A stretch of 64,000 nt of DNA, taken from assembly GCF_003635045.1 (NCBI RefSeq), contig NZ_RBXT01000001.1, positions 2,294,001 through 2,358,000 of the forward strand, written 5' to 3'. The DNA comes from Terracoccus luteus. Its GTDB lineage: Bacteria; Actinomycetota; Actinomycetes; Actinomycetales; Dermatophilaceae. Every line of letters begins with the position of its first letter. The stretch's first letter is position 1. Shown here piece by piece: positions 45,449-54,495 of the stretch. A program made the position numbers and the translations under genes. The notes beneath the pieces are model-generated. The model saw only the letters and a program-made list of their open reading frames with translations. It was not told the origin of the DNA and made no database searches.

Positions 45449-46246
45449 ATGACAACACAGCAAGGTGGCCCGGCGGCGCCGGTGACGGCATCGGATGCTG
45501 AAGGTTTTGCCGCCGTATGCGCCTTCGCCCGCTTGAACCTTCGTGATGCCCTGGACCTCATCGCCGTTCACGCCGAACAGCCTGTCAGTGGCCTTCAGCC
45601 CAGGGCGGCTCTTAACTGGGCCATCGTGGTCGCCGGGATCAGTTCTTGGGAGCGCTTCGTCGCTGACCTAGAAGGGCTGGCGGCTTCAGGTGTGATTCAA
45701 CGAGGGGAGGCCGGGGTCCTAGTCGACCCCTACAAGATCGGAACACACGTCGGAGGGTCAAGTTTCCACCCCCGCGAGACTGGTGGCCGCCTCCGCAAAC
45801 TTGGCTACCTGTCGAGCGCAGACCTGATCGACCGCTGGGTGGTGGACGTACCCACAGGCTGGAAGGGGGCATACCCCGGCGCCTGGGAGCGACTTGCATC
45901 TGCGACAAAGGTGGATTGGGGGGCGGAGGACTACCTCGAGTCGGCGATCCTGGTTCGTAACGCAGGAGCACATCGAGCCTCGCATGCACTGGCGGAGCTG
46001 TTGGCGCGAAGGGATCTGCCATTTCTCGACAGCGATGCGAAGTCGACCACGATCCAACACGGGTACGCCCGAGGCGTAGTCGCGCTGGTGCTGCAGGTGC
46101 TTGACTCTACGATCGTCGCGATTTGCTCTGACAAGGGATGGTCCACGGCTTCGCGAATGCCGCCCGAGTGGTTTGCGGGAAAGCCGCAAGGTAGGGGCCG
46201 TCATGAGGGCGTGAACTTCTGGCGTCGCCAACTTCCCCGGGCGTAG
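45449..46246 (+). CDS. candidate HEPN-domain protein
   Basis: The 265-residue soluble protein is of unknown family. Near residue 170 it has RNAGAH, which matches the Rx4-6H catalytic signature of HEPN ribonucleases (Arg170, His175). WAIVVAGISSWERFVADLEGL is reminiscent of the leading helix of the RiboL-PSP-HEPN/MAE_28990 group. These proteins often act in toxin-antitoxin or antiviral abortive systems. No partner antitoxin is adjacent. GGAAGG lies before ATG 45449. The HEPN call rests on motif only. Confidence 0.6.
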   Translation: MTTQQGGPAAPVTASDAEGFAAVCAFARLNLRDALDLIAVHAEQPVSGLQPRAALNWAIVVAGISSWERFVADLEGLAASGVIQRGEAGVLVDPYKIGTHVGGSSFHPRETGGRLRKLGYLSSADLIDRWVVDVPTGWKGAYPGAWERLASATKVDWGAEDYLESAILVRNAGAHRASHALAELLARRDLPFLDSDAKSTTIQHGYARGVVALVLQVLDSTIVAICSDKGWSTASRMPPEWFAGKPQGRGRHEGVNFWRRQLPRA

Positions 46247-46300
46247 GCCATGGCCACGTGTTGATGCTAAGTGCAATTGAGCGACTGAGAAACGAAGCCA

Positions 46301-46834
46301 GTGGAAGCTTGGATTGCGGTGGTTGGAACGCTCGGAGGGACTGCTTGGGGCGGTGCCATCTCGTGGTTGTTGCAACAAGCGGCGGAGCGCCGCAGACTCG
46401 AGGAATCACGCGGCACATTGCGGCGAGAAGCGACCATTGAGTTCTTGGTCTCCGTGCACACCATGTATCTGGCGGTTGACAGTGTGCAGCGACAGATGTC
46501 GGCGCAGGGGTTTGACCCGAGACTCGCCACACGAGACCTGCGAAGCATCGATGCAGAGCGAGCACAAAACGCCTTGGAGAGTCTGCGACTGATCGCAGGC
46601 GACAGAGTGGCGGCACGGGCAGCCTCGCTTTGGTCGCATATGCGACGAGAAGACGTTCCTACGAGGGGTGAGCCAAGCAGGCAACTTCAGCGTCAGTGGA
46701 AGTCTGAGTACTGGCAGCGTCGCCGGGCGTTACTCGATGCCGCCCGTGTAGACGCAGGGCTTCCCGAACTGGATTGGGAAATGGCAGGCGTGTCGTCGAC
46801 CCCACCCCAGCCCCAATCCCCCAGCACGAGTTGA
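46301..46834 (+). CDS. small membrane-anchored hypothetical protein
   Basis: This 177-residue protein has an N-terminal membrane helix (AWIAVVGTLGGTAWGGAISWLL). A long charged helix or coiled coil follows (QQAAERRRLEESRGTLRRE), and the C-terminus is polar and disordered. It starts with GTG 46301, 54 bp after the HEPN-like gene on the same strand, so the two may form one transcript. No family is recognised. It ends 11 bp before the left copy of the 17-bp repeat. Confidence 0.6.
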   Translation: MEAWIAVVGTLGGTAWGGAISWLLQQAAERRRLEESRGTLRREATIEFLVSVHTMYLAVDSVQRQMSAQGFDPRLATRDLRSIDAERAQNALESLRLIAGDRVAARAASLWSHMRREDVPTRGEPSRQLQRQWKSEYWQRRRALLDAARVDAGLPELDWEMAGVSSTPPQPQSPSTS

Positions 46835-46845
46835 GGCAACCGGTC

Positions 46846-46862
46846 AGACGTTGAAGCGGAAC
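46846..46862. repeat. left attachment site copy (attL core, 17 bp)
   Basis: AGACGTTGAAGCGGAAC is identical to 62036-62052 inside the 3' end of ychF. Read on the minus strand with its left flank it would still encode the YchF C-terminus FRFNV followed by TGA, as expected if this flank was originally downstream of ychF. Confidence 0.85.
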
Positions 46863-47183
46863 GTGTCATGCGGACCCGCGCTAGGCACAGAAATCAGCCG
46901 TCAGCCGTGTGACCTGCCCAAACACCGTTGGCGAGCGTTGGCGACAGTTGGCCTGGTTCGAGCGTCTTGCGGACTGCCTGCGGACTGATTTGCTGAGAGG
47001 GCTGTGGTGGCAACGAGGGAGGCGCCCCGTCCTGACGGGGGCTGTGGCCTGCGCCTTCAGGCGACGCCGCCCTTCGGTCGATCACGGTCCCGGCGGTTCG
47101 GCAGATATTCGCGACGTCAGGAGCGACGGGTCGACGCCCAGTCCCTGGATCGCGCGCTTCAGGCAGGTAGGTACCCTCCGAGC
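46863..47183. other. 321-bp gene-free left end of the element
   Basis: No supported gene. It contains a short cluster of GTTGGCGA-like repeats (about 46925-46950). Close to the hsdM start, TACCCT at 47172-47177 could be a -10 element for a leaderless hsdM mRNA. Confidence 0.5.
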
Positions 47184-48710
47184 GTGATCACAGGTGAACT
47201 CAAGGGCAAGATCGACCGCGTATGGGATGCCTTCTGGTCGGGCGGCATCAGCAACCCTCTCGAGGTGATCGAGCAGATCACCTATCTGCTGTTTGTCCGC
47301 CGCCTTGACGATCTCCAGACCCGCAAGGAGGCGCAGGCCAGGTTTAGCGGGAGCATTCAGGACCCGGTCTACCTGCCGGGCCAGAGCCACTTGAGGTGGT
47401 CGCACTTCAAGAACCAGGACGCCGAGGTCATGTTCCAGACCGTCGGCCAGCAAGTCTTCCCGTGGCTCCAGCAGCTCGGCAAGCAGGTCAACGGTGGTGA
47501 CCACTCCACCTACTCCGACCACATGAAGGACGCCCGGTTCACGATCCCGACACCGGCACTCTTGTCGAAGGTCGTTGACATGCTCGACGACGTGCCGATG
47601 GAGAAGCGCGACACCAACGGCGACCTCTACGAGTACCTGCTGAGCAAGATCGCCTCCTCAGGCACGAACGGCCAATTCCGCACCCCGCGCCACATCATCG
47701 AGCTCATGGTCGCAATGACGGCACCGCAGCCGACTGACGAGATCTGCGACCCTGCCTGCGGCACGGCCGGCTTCCTCGTCGCCGCCTCCGAGTACGTCCG
47801 CGAGCAGCATCCGTCGATCATGACCGACGCGCAGCAGCGAAAGCACTTCCACCAGGGCATGTTCCACGGGTACGACTTCGATAGCACGATGCTGCGGATC
47901 GGCAGCATGAACATGCTCATGCACGGCATCGAGTCCCCGGACGTCCGCTACCGCGACTCGCTGTCAGAGGGCGCCAGCGGCGACGCCGAGAAGTACTCCC
48001 TCATCCTCGCCAACCCGCCCTTCGCTGGCAGCCTCGACTTCGAGTCGACCGCCAAGGACCTGCAGCGCGTCGTCAAGACAAAGAAGACCGAACTGCTCTT
48101 CCTCGCCCTCTTCCTGCGGCTGCTCAAGCCTGGCGGCCGCGCCGCGGTCATCGTCCCCGACGGCGTGCTCTTCGGGTCGAGCACCGCCCACAAGGCGCTG
48201 CGTAGGGCACTCGTCGAGGACCAGAAACTCGACGCCGTCGTGAAGCTCCCCGCCGGAGCGTTTAAGCCGTACGCCGGCGTGTCGACCGCGATCCTGTTCT
48301 TCACGAAGACCAACAGCGGCGGCACGGACCACGTGTGGTTCTACGACATCCAAGCGGACGGGTGGAGTCTCGACGACAAGCGCACCCCCCTCCTGTCGGA
48401 GGACAAGCTCGGGTGTATGCCACTGGGCTCGCTCTCTGTCGAAGACCACCACCGCAACAACCTCCCTGACGTCCTCCGGCGCTGGCAAGCAATGGAAGAG
48501 GAGAAGGCGCGCGAGCGGACTGAGCAGTCGTTCCTCGTCTCGAAGGAGGACATAGCCGCCCAGGGCTACGACCTGTCCCTCAACCGGTACAAGGAAGTCG
48601 TCCACGACGACGTCGAGCACCGGGAACCGGGCGAGATCATCGCGGACCTCGAGAAGCTGGAAGCAGAGATCGCCGAAGGTCTCGCCAACCTCAAGGCCAT
48701 GCTCTCGTGA
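47184..48710 (+). CDS. hsdM: type I restriction-modification system DNA methyltransferase subunit
   Basis: The 508-residue N6-adenine methyltransferase has an HsdM_N helical domain (about 1-130). The SAM motif is CDPACGTAGFLVAASEY, and the catalytic motif is LANPPFAGS (NPPF). The C-terminal coiled part ends LEKLEAEIAEGLANLKAML. It methylates the host recognition site and forms the core with HsdS and HsdR. GTG 47184 lies 6 nt from a -10-like hexamer without a ribosome site, suggesting a leaderless start. The hsdS GTG overlaps its stop. Confidence 0.94.
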   Translation: MITGELKGKIDRVWDAFWSGGISNPLEVIEQITYLLFVRRLDDLQTRKEAQARFSGSIQDPVYLPGQSHLRWSHFKNQDAEVMFQTVGQQVFPWLQQLGKQVNGGDHSTYSDHMKDARFTIPTPALLSKVVDMLDDVPMEKRDTNGDLYEYLLSKIASSGTNGQFRTPRHIIELMVAMTAPQPTDEICDPACGTAGFLVAASEYVREQHPSIMTDAQQRKHFHQGMFHGYDFDSTMLRIGSMNMLMHGIESPDVRYRDSLSEGASGDAEKYSLILANPPFAGSLDFESTAKDLQRVVKTKKTELLFLALFLRLLKPGGRAAVIVPDGVLFGSSTAHKALRRALVEDQKLDAVVKLPAGAFKPYAGVSTAILFFTKTNSGGTDHVWFYDIQADGWSLDDKRTPLLSEDKLGCMPLGSLSVEDHHRNNLPDVLRRWQAMEEEKARERTEQSFLVSKEDIAAQGYDLSLNRYKEVVHDDVEHREPGEIIADLEKLEAEIAEGLANLKAMLS

Positions 48711-49885
48711 AGTCGGTCACGCTCGGCGAGCTCGCGACGTTCACCAATGGCGGGACACCTGCGCGCAACACACCAGCGTTCTTCGACGGTGACATTCCGT
48801 GGATAACAGGCGCTGATATCGACCTGCAGGGCCGAACGTCGGCACGGTCATTCATCACGTCGGAGGCCGTGCGAAAGTCCGCCACAAACCTTGTGCCCGC
48901 CGGCACGGTCCTCCTTGTAACGCGAACGAGCATTGGCAAGGTTGGCGTCTCGCGTGAGCCACTCTGCTTCAGTCAGGACATCACAGCGATTCAGCCAGAC
49001 AAAGCGAGGTTGGATCGCGACTACCTCGTGCACTTCCTGCGAGCGAACGAGCACCATTTCGCGTCGCGTGCTCGCGGAGCCACCATCAAGGGAGTTACGC
49101 GTGAAGCCGTGACTTCGCTCGAGGTGCCACTGCCACCGGTCGGGGAGCAGCGGAGGATCGGGGCGATCCTGGATGAGGCGGACGCGTTGCGCGCCAAGCG
49201 CCGCGAAGCCCTCGCCCTCCTCGACGACCTCACCGAGTCCATCTTTATCCAGGCCGTGACGTCGCCTGCGGCGGACGCCTGGCCGGTCGTGACTGTTGCG
49301 GACGTCGCCGGCCAGGAAAAGGGTTCCATACGAACCGGCCCGTTCGGCAGTCAGCTGCTCCATAGCGAGTTCGTCGAAGAAGGCGTAGCAGTGCTCGGCA
49401 TCGACAATGCTGTCAACAACGAGTTCCGCTGGGCAGATCGGCGATTCATCACGACAGAAAAGTATCGCTCCCTCCGTCGTTACACCGTCCACCCTGGAGA
49501 CGTGCTCGTGACGATCATGGGAACGTGCGGTCGATGTGCCGTCGTGCCGGAAGACGTCCCGCTCGCCATCAACACCAAGCACCTATGCTGCATATCGGTG
49601 GATCGTGCGAGGTGCCTACCTGAGTTTCTCCACGCCAGCTTCCTCTGGCAACCAGTGTCCCGCTCTGCCCTAGCACGCGCTACCAAGGGCGCCATCATGG
49701 ATGGCCTGAACATGGGACTGATCAAGGCCATGCCGCTGCGACTTCCTCCCATGGATGTGCAGGTTGAGCTGGTTCAGAAGATCAAGTCCGTCGGGGAGAA
49801 TCGCGCAGTACACACGCGGTCTGTCACGGAGCTGAATCAACTCTTCATCTCACTGCAGGCGCGGGCGTTTGCGGGGCGGTTGTGA
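48707..49885 (+). CDS. hsdS: type I restriction-modification system specificity subunit
   Basis: The 392-residue protein has two target-recognition domains. TRD1 (about 1-145) begins VTLGELATFTNGGTPARN and TRD2 (about 195-350) begins VVTVADVAGQEKGSIRTG. Conserved helical spacers separate them (PPVGEQRRIGAILDEADALRAKRREALALLDDL) and end the protein. The sequence recognised cannot be read from the protein. GTG 48707 overlaps the hsdM stop; its TGA overlaps the start of the DUF429/RusA gene. Confidence 0.93.
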   Translation: MKSVTLGELATFTNGGTPARNTPAFFDGDIPWITGADIDLQGRTSARSFITSEAVRKSATNLVPAGTVLLVTRTSIGKVGVSREPLCFSQDITAIQPDKARLDRDYLVHFLRANEHHFASRARGATIKGVTREAVTSLEVPLPPVGEQRRIGAILDEADALRAKRREALALLDDLTESIFIQAVTSPAADAWPVVTVADVAGQEKGSIRTGPFGSQLLHSEFVEEGVAVLGIDNAVNNEFRWADRRFITTEKYRSLRRYTVHPGDVLVTIMGTCGRCAVVPEDVPLAINTKHLCCISVDRARCLPEFLHASFLWQPVSRSALARATKGAIMDGLNMGLIKAMPLRLPPMDVQVELVQKIKSVGENRAVHTRSVTELNQLFISLQARAFAGRL

Positions 49886-51042
49886 TGCTTCACGTCGGGA
49901 TCGATCTGGCATGGAACACAAACGCCCGAACCGGGCTTGCTATTGTCGACAGCGGGGGTGCACTTGTTGAGTCGGCGGGCGTTCGCACCGATGACGAGAT
50001 CGACGCGTGGCTGGCTCCCCACGCCGGTTCCCTGGTCAACGTTGCGATTGACGCGCCCCTGATCGTCGTCGACGAGAGCGGGATGCGCCCGGTTGAAAAG
50101 ATGCTCAATCAGACATACGGCAGGTACGACGCAGGCGCCTACCCAGCGCGCCGGTCTGATCCGTCCATGAATCCTCCAAGGGGCGGCAGTCTGGCCGCGC
50201 GCCATGGTTGGAACATCGATCCAGCCCATGGCTCTTCGCCGACGAGTCCGGGCTGCATCGAGGTCTATCCCCATCCCGCCATGGTGGGTCTCATGTCTCT
50301 CGGCAGGACTCTCAAGTACAAGAAGAAGCACGCCATCGGAATACGCAAACCGGCGTTTGTCGAGCTGATGGAGCGTCTAGAGGCGATCGAGCCGCTTCGC
50401 TTATCGGAGAACCCCCGCTGGGCCGAACTGCGCGCCGTCGTGGATGGTGCGTACACGATGGGAGCCTTCAACAAGATCGAGGACGAGGTCGACGCCATAC
50501 TCTGCGCGCACCTCGCTTGGCTCTGGCACACGGATCGTTCCACGCTCCAGGTCTACGGAGATGTCGGGACCGGGTATATCGTCGCGCCGCCGCCGCCGAA
50601 TCACCCGCCTAGTCCGCGCACCTCCGTGTCGAACCCAGCCCAGCCGCATACGGCTGCGTCGTTGCCGTCGATGACATTTACCGTCGACGGAGTGCCGGCC
50701 ACGTTCGCAACGGGCGGCGAGCGGCCGTGGCGCCAGGCAGTCAAGGCCGCGGCAAGCACAGCCATGGGGACGAAGCCCGCGCTCACCGGACGGTTCGCGG
50801 TCGAGATCGACTTCGTGCTGCCGGCACCAACGATCAAGGGTCAGGGCTGGGACCTCGACAACCTCATTAAGCCGACGATCGACGCGCTCGGCCCGGTCAT
50901 CGGGATTCGTCCGGGCAACTGGACTAGCGAACAGGCCGATGACGAGCGAGTGGACCGCCTCGTGGCGTCGAAGCGGACCGTCACAGAAGGCGAAAAGCCA
51001 TTGGCGACAATCACTGTCAGTGTCGTGCGCGACATTGATTAG
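49882..51042 (+). CDS. DUF429 nuclease-like domain fused to RusA-like resolvase domain
   Basis: The 386-residue protein has an N-terminal DUF429 RNase H-fold region (about 1-225): VGIDLAWNTNARTGLAIVDS, VAIDAPLIV, CIEVYPHPA, AFNKIEDEVDAILCAHLAWLW. After a Pro-rich linker comes a RusA-like domain (about 260-386) with WDLDNLIKPTIDAL, matching the RusA acidic motif DxDNxxKxxxD (Asp324, Asp326, Lys330, Asp334) and a later DDE (about 353). RusA cleaves Holliday junctions; DUF429 is a predicted nuclease. Start GTG 49882 (or ATG 49885) overlaps the hsdS stop. It sits between hsdS and hsdR. Confidence 0.75.
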   Translation: MMLHVGIDLAWNTNARTGLAIVDSGGALVESAGVRTDDEIDAWLAPHAGSLVNVAIDAPLIVVDESGMRPVEKMLNQTYGRYDAGAYPARRSDPSMNPPRGGSLAARHGWNIDPAHGSSPTSPGCIEVYPHPAMVGLMSLGRTLKYKKKHAIGIRKPAFVELMERLEAIEPLRLSENPRWAELRAVVDGAYTMGAFNKIEDEVDAILCAHLAWLWHTDRSTLQVYGDVGTGYIVAPPPPNHPPSPRTSVSNPAQPHTAASLPSMTFTVDGVPATFATGGERPWRQAVKAAASTAMGTKPALTGRFAVEIDFVLPAPTIKGQGWDLDNLIKPTIDALGPVIGIRPGNWTSEQADDERVDRLVASKRTVTEGEKPLATITVSVVRDID

Positions 51043-51080
51043 TTCGCCATGATGGGCACACGTTCACGGGGGAAACAGGG

Positions 51081-54000
51081 ATGAGCACGAACTTCGACTT
51101 CATCGGCACCGAGTGGCCGGAGATCCACGCGGACTGCGTCCGGGCCGAGGGCTACGGCCGCACGGACCCACGCTCGAGCGTCTTCTACGCGCGCCGCGTC
51201 GTCGAGCAGATCGTCCGGCACATCTACGTCGTCGAGAAACTTCCCGAGCCATACAAGGCTGATCTTGCGGCGCGCATCTCGGACGCAGGCTTCAAGAAGA
51301 TCGTCGGCCCGCAGTTCGGGAGCAAGGCGGACCTGATCCGGCGCGTCGGCAACACCGGCGTACACGAGACCAAGGTCATCTCCGAGATGACCGCCCTCAA
51401 CTTGCTCCGCGAACTGCACCATGTCGTGGTCTGGAGCGCGTTCCGCTACTCGACCGCGCCGGACAGAGTGCCGACGTCCGCGGCATACGACCCGTCGCTT
51501 ATCCCCGCCCCGCAGGCGGCGGGCGCCGAGGCACCGCTGTCGACCGCCGAGCTCAACGCACTACTCACCAAGTTCGCGGAGAAGGACGCCGCCATCGAGG
51601 CGGAGCGCGGGTCGAATGCGTCCCTTCAAGCCCAGATCGTGGAGCTGCGCGCTCAGATCGCCGCGGCCCAGGCCGCGAAGGTCCACACCGTCGACGACCA
51701 CAACTACGACGAGGCGGCCACCCGTCAGCGTCTCATCGACCTCTACCTCGGCGAAGCCGGGTGGGCGCTGGACCAGAAGCGCGACCGCGAGTACCCGCTG
51801 ACCGGGATGCCGACACCCGGCGGGACGGGTTTCGCCGACTATGTGCTGTGGGGTGGCGACGGGCTGCCGCTAGCGGTCGTTGAGGCCAAACGTTCATCGA
51901 AGGACGCGACGGTCGGCCAGCACCAGGCGCGCGCCTACGCGGACGCGCTCGAGCAGATGACCGGCCAGCGCCCCGTGATCTTCTACTCCAACGGCTACGA
52001 GCACTGGCTTTGGGATGATGCCGCGGGTTACCCGCCGCGGCAGGTCTCCGGCTTCTTCACCAAGGGCGACCTCGAGCTGATGGTCCAGCGACGTCAGTCG
52101 CGCCTGCCGCTCGCGGGAGCACCCATCGACAAGGAGATTGTCGGACGTCACTACCAGCTGCGCGCGATACGAGCTGTCGACGCGGCCCTCGAAAAGAATG
52201 AGCGTGAGGCGCTGCTCGTCATGGCGACCGGCTCCGGAAAATCCCGGACCGTCATCGCCCTCGTCGATCAACTCATGAAGGCCAACTGGGTCAAGAAGGT
52301 CCTCTTCCTAGCCGATCGGACGGCACTCGTGAAGCAGGCCGCCAACGCCTTCAAGACACACCTCGACCACGTCGCGACGGTCAACCTGCTCGACGACAAG
52401 GTCAGCGAGGCCCGCGTCTACGTCTCGACATACCCGACGCTGATGGGCCTGATCGACGAGGCCCACGAGGGCGTGCGGAAGTTCGGCCCCGGATACTTCG
52501 ACCTCATCGTCATCGACGAGGCGCACCGCTCGGTGTACCAGAAGTACCGGCACATCTTCGACTACTTCGACGCGATGCTCGTCGGGCTGACGGCGACCCC
52601 GAAGGACGAGATCGACCACAACACGTACTCGCTCTTTGGGCTCGAGGACGGGGTGCCGACGGACGCGTATTCGCTCGACGAGGCCGTGGCCGAGGGGTAT
52701 CTCGTGCCGCCGGTCGGGGTGTCCGTGCCGCTCAAGTTCATGGATCGAGGCATCAGGTACGACGATCTCCCTGAGGACGAGAAGGACCAGTGGGACTCTC
52801 TCGAATGGTCTGAAGAGGGGGAGATCCCCGACTACGTCGACCCGGAGAAGCTCAACCGATTCCTCTTCAACGCCGACACCGTCGACAAGGTGCTGGAAAC
52901 TCTCATGAAGAAGGGGCACAAGATCGCTGGAGGCGACCGGATCGGCAAGACGATCATATTCGCCAAGAACCAGCGGCACGCCCAGTTCATCCAGCAGCGC
53001 TTCGACAAGGCTTACCCGTGGCTCGAGGGCACCCACGCACAGGTCATCACCAGCTCGGTCGAGGGAAACGACCGCCTCATTGAGAAGTTCGCGACGCCCG
53101 ACGCCGAGCCGCACATCGCCATTTCCGTCGACATGCTCGACACCGGCATTGACGTGCCCGAGGTTCTCAACCTCGTCTTCTTCAAGCTCGTGCGGGCGAA
53201 GTCAAAGTTCTGGCAGATGATCGGCCGCGGCACTCGGCTGTGCCCTGACCTCTACGGGCCCGGCGAGGACAAGACCAACTTCTACGTTTTCGACTTCTGC
53301 CAGAACCTCGAGTTCTTCAGCCAGCCGGAAGCCGGGTCCGAGGGCTCGATGCAGAAGTCGCTCTCGCAGCGGCTCTTCGAGGCCCGTGTCGCCCTCCTGC
53401 TCGGGCTCGAAGGCCACCCGGCGGCATACGACGGCGCTGGTGACGGCACCGAGTCCGTCGGAGGCCTGCGAGCAGACACCGCCGCCTACCTGCGCGAGGT
53501 CGTCGAAGCCATGAACGTCGACAACTTCATCGTCCGACCCCAGCGCCAGTGGGTGGAGCGGTACAGCACACCCGCCTCATGGAAGAGGCTGACTCCTCAA
53601 GCGGCCGGCGACGCGGCCATGCACCTGGCCGGGCTGCCGTCTGCGGTCACGGACGGCGACGAAACGGCCAAGCGCTTCGACCTCATCATGCTTAGGACCC
53701 AGCTCGCTCAGCTCGACGACGACCTCTTCACGGCCGAGCGACTGCGCCGAACGGTTCAGGACATCGCCGGCTCACTGCTGAGCCAGACCTCAATCCCAGC
53801 TGTGGCCGCGCAGACGGAGCTACTCGAGAACCTGTCCACCGACGAATGGTGGGTCGACGTCACCCTGCCCATGCTTGAGCTCGCCCGCCGGCGGATGCGT
53901 GGGCTCGTCGCCTTCCTCCCAAAGGCCCAGAAGAAGACGGTGTACACGGACTTCAAGGACGAACTCGGTGAGCAGTCCATAGTCGAACTGCCCGGCGTGA

Positions 54001-54494
54001 GTGTCGGTACCGACTGGGAGCGGTTCAAGGCAAAGACACGGGCGTACCTGAAGGACCACGAGGACAACGTCGCACTGCAGCGACTCCGCCGGAACCGGCA
54101 GCTCACCTCGTCGGACCTCTCGGCCCTGGAGCAAGTGCTCGTCGAAGCCGGTGCCGCCCAACCGGACATCGACAAGGCGACCGAAGAATCCCTCGGACTC
54201 GGACTCTTCATCCGCTCACTCGTAGGGCTCGATCGGGAAGCAGCCTCCGAAGCGTTCAGCGCCTACCTGGAGGATGGGAAGTACACCGTCGACCAGATCC
54301 GCTTCGTCAACCTGATCGTGGAAGACCTCACTGCGAACGGTCACATGGCAGCCGCGCGCCTCTTCGAGTCGCCGTACACGGACGACGCCCCGCAAGGGCC
54401 GCTCTCGCTGTTTCCCGAACGAGATGTGGAGGGCCTAGTCACGATCCTCAACACCGTTCGATCAAACGCCGCCCCAGAGAGCTCGATCGCCTGA
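51081..54494 (+). CDS. hsdR: type I restriction endonuclease motor/nuclease subunit
   Basis: The 1137-residue subunit has an N-terminal DUF4145-like helical domain (about 10-130) and a coiled coil (155-200). The nuclease domain shows FADYVLW and VVEAKRSS as the D...ExK motif. The SF2 helicase has Walker A MATGSGKSRT, DEAH box VIDEAHRS and motif VI QMIGRGTRL. The C-terminal region is of EcoEI type. This layout fits type IB-like HsdR. ATG 51081 has GGGGGAAACAGGG upstream. It follows the DUF429/RusA gene by 38 bp. Confidence 0.94.
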   Translation: MSTNFDFIGTEWPEIHADCVRAEGYGRTDPRSSVFYARRVVEQIVRHIYVVEKLPEPYKADLAARISDAGFKKIVGPQFGSKADLIRRVGNTGVHETKVISEMTALNLLRELHHVVVWSAFRYSTAPDRVPTSAAYDPSLIPAPQAAGAEAPLSTAELNALLTKFAEKDAAIEAERGSNASLQAQIVELRAQIAAAQAAKVHTVDDHNYDEAATRQRLIDLYLGEAGWALDQKRDREYPLTGMPTPGGTGFADYVLWGGDGLPLAVVEAKRSSKDATVGQHQARAYADALEQMTGQRPVIFYSNGYEHWLWDDAAGYPPRQVSGFFTKGDLELMVQRRQSRLPLAGAPIDKEIVGRHYQLRAIRAVDAALEKNEREALLVMATGSGKSRTVIALVDQLMKANWVKKVLFLADRTALVKQAANAFKTHLDHVATVNLLDDKVSEARVYVSTYPTLMGLIDEAHEGVRKFGPGYFDLIVIDEAHRSVYQKYRHIFDYFDAMLVGLTATPKDEIDHNTYSLFGLEDGVPTDAYSLDEAVAEGYLVPPVGVSVPLKFMDRGIRYDDLPEDEKDQWDSLEWSEEGEIPDYVDPEKLNRFLFNADTVDKVLETLMKKGHKIAGGDRIGKTIIFAKNQRHAQFIQQRFDKAYPWLEGTHAQVITSSVEGNDRLIEKFATPDAEPHIAISVDMLDTGIDVPEVLNLVFFKLVRAKSKFWQMIGRGTRLCPDLYGPGEDKTNFYVFDFCQNLEFFSQPEAGSEGSMQKSLSQRLFEARVALLLGLEGHPAAYDGAGDGTESVGGLRADTAAYLREVVEAMNVDNFIVRPQRQWVERYSTPASWKRLTPQAAGDAAMHLAGLPSAVTDGDETAKRFDLIMLRTQLAQLDDDLFTAERLRRTVQDIAGSLLSQTSIPAVAAQTELLENLSTDEWWVDVTLPMLELARRRMRGLVAFLPKAQKKTVYTDFKDELGEQSIVELPGVSVGTDWERFKAKTRAYLKDHEDNVALQRLRRNRQLTSSDLSALEQVLVEAGAAQPDIDKATEESLGLGLFIRSLVGLDREAASEAFSAYLEDGKYTVDQIRFVNLIVEDLTANGHMAAARLFESPYTDDAPQGPLSLFPERDVEGLVTILNTVRSNAAPESSIA

Positions 54495-54495
54495 G

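Noticed and set aside
49882-51042. DUF429/RusA fusion as two genes joined by a sequencing error
   Set aside because: The frame is continuous through a Pro-rich linker with no internal start signal or frameshift sign, so a true fusion is more likely.
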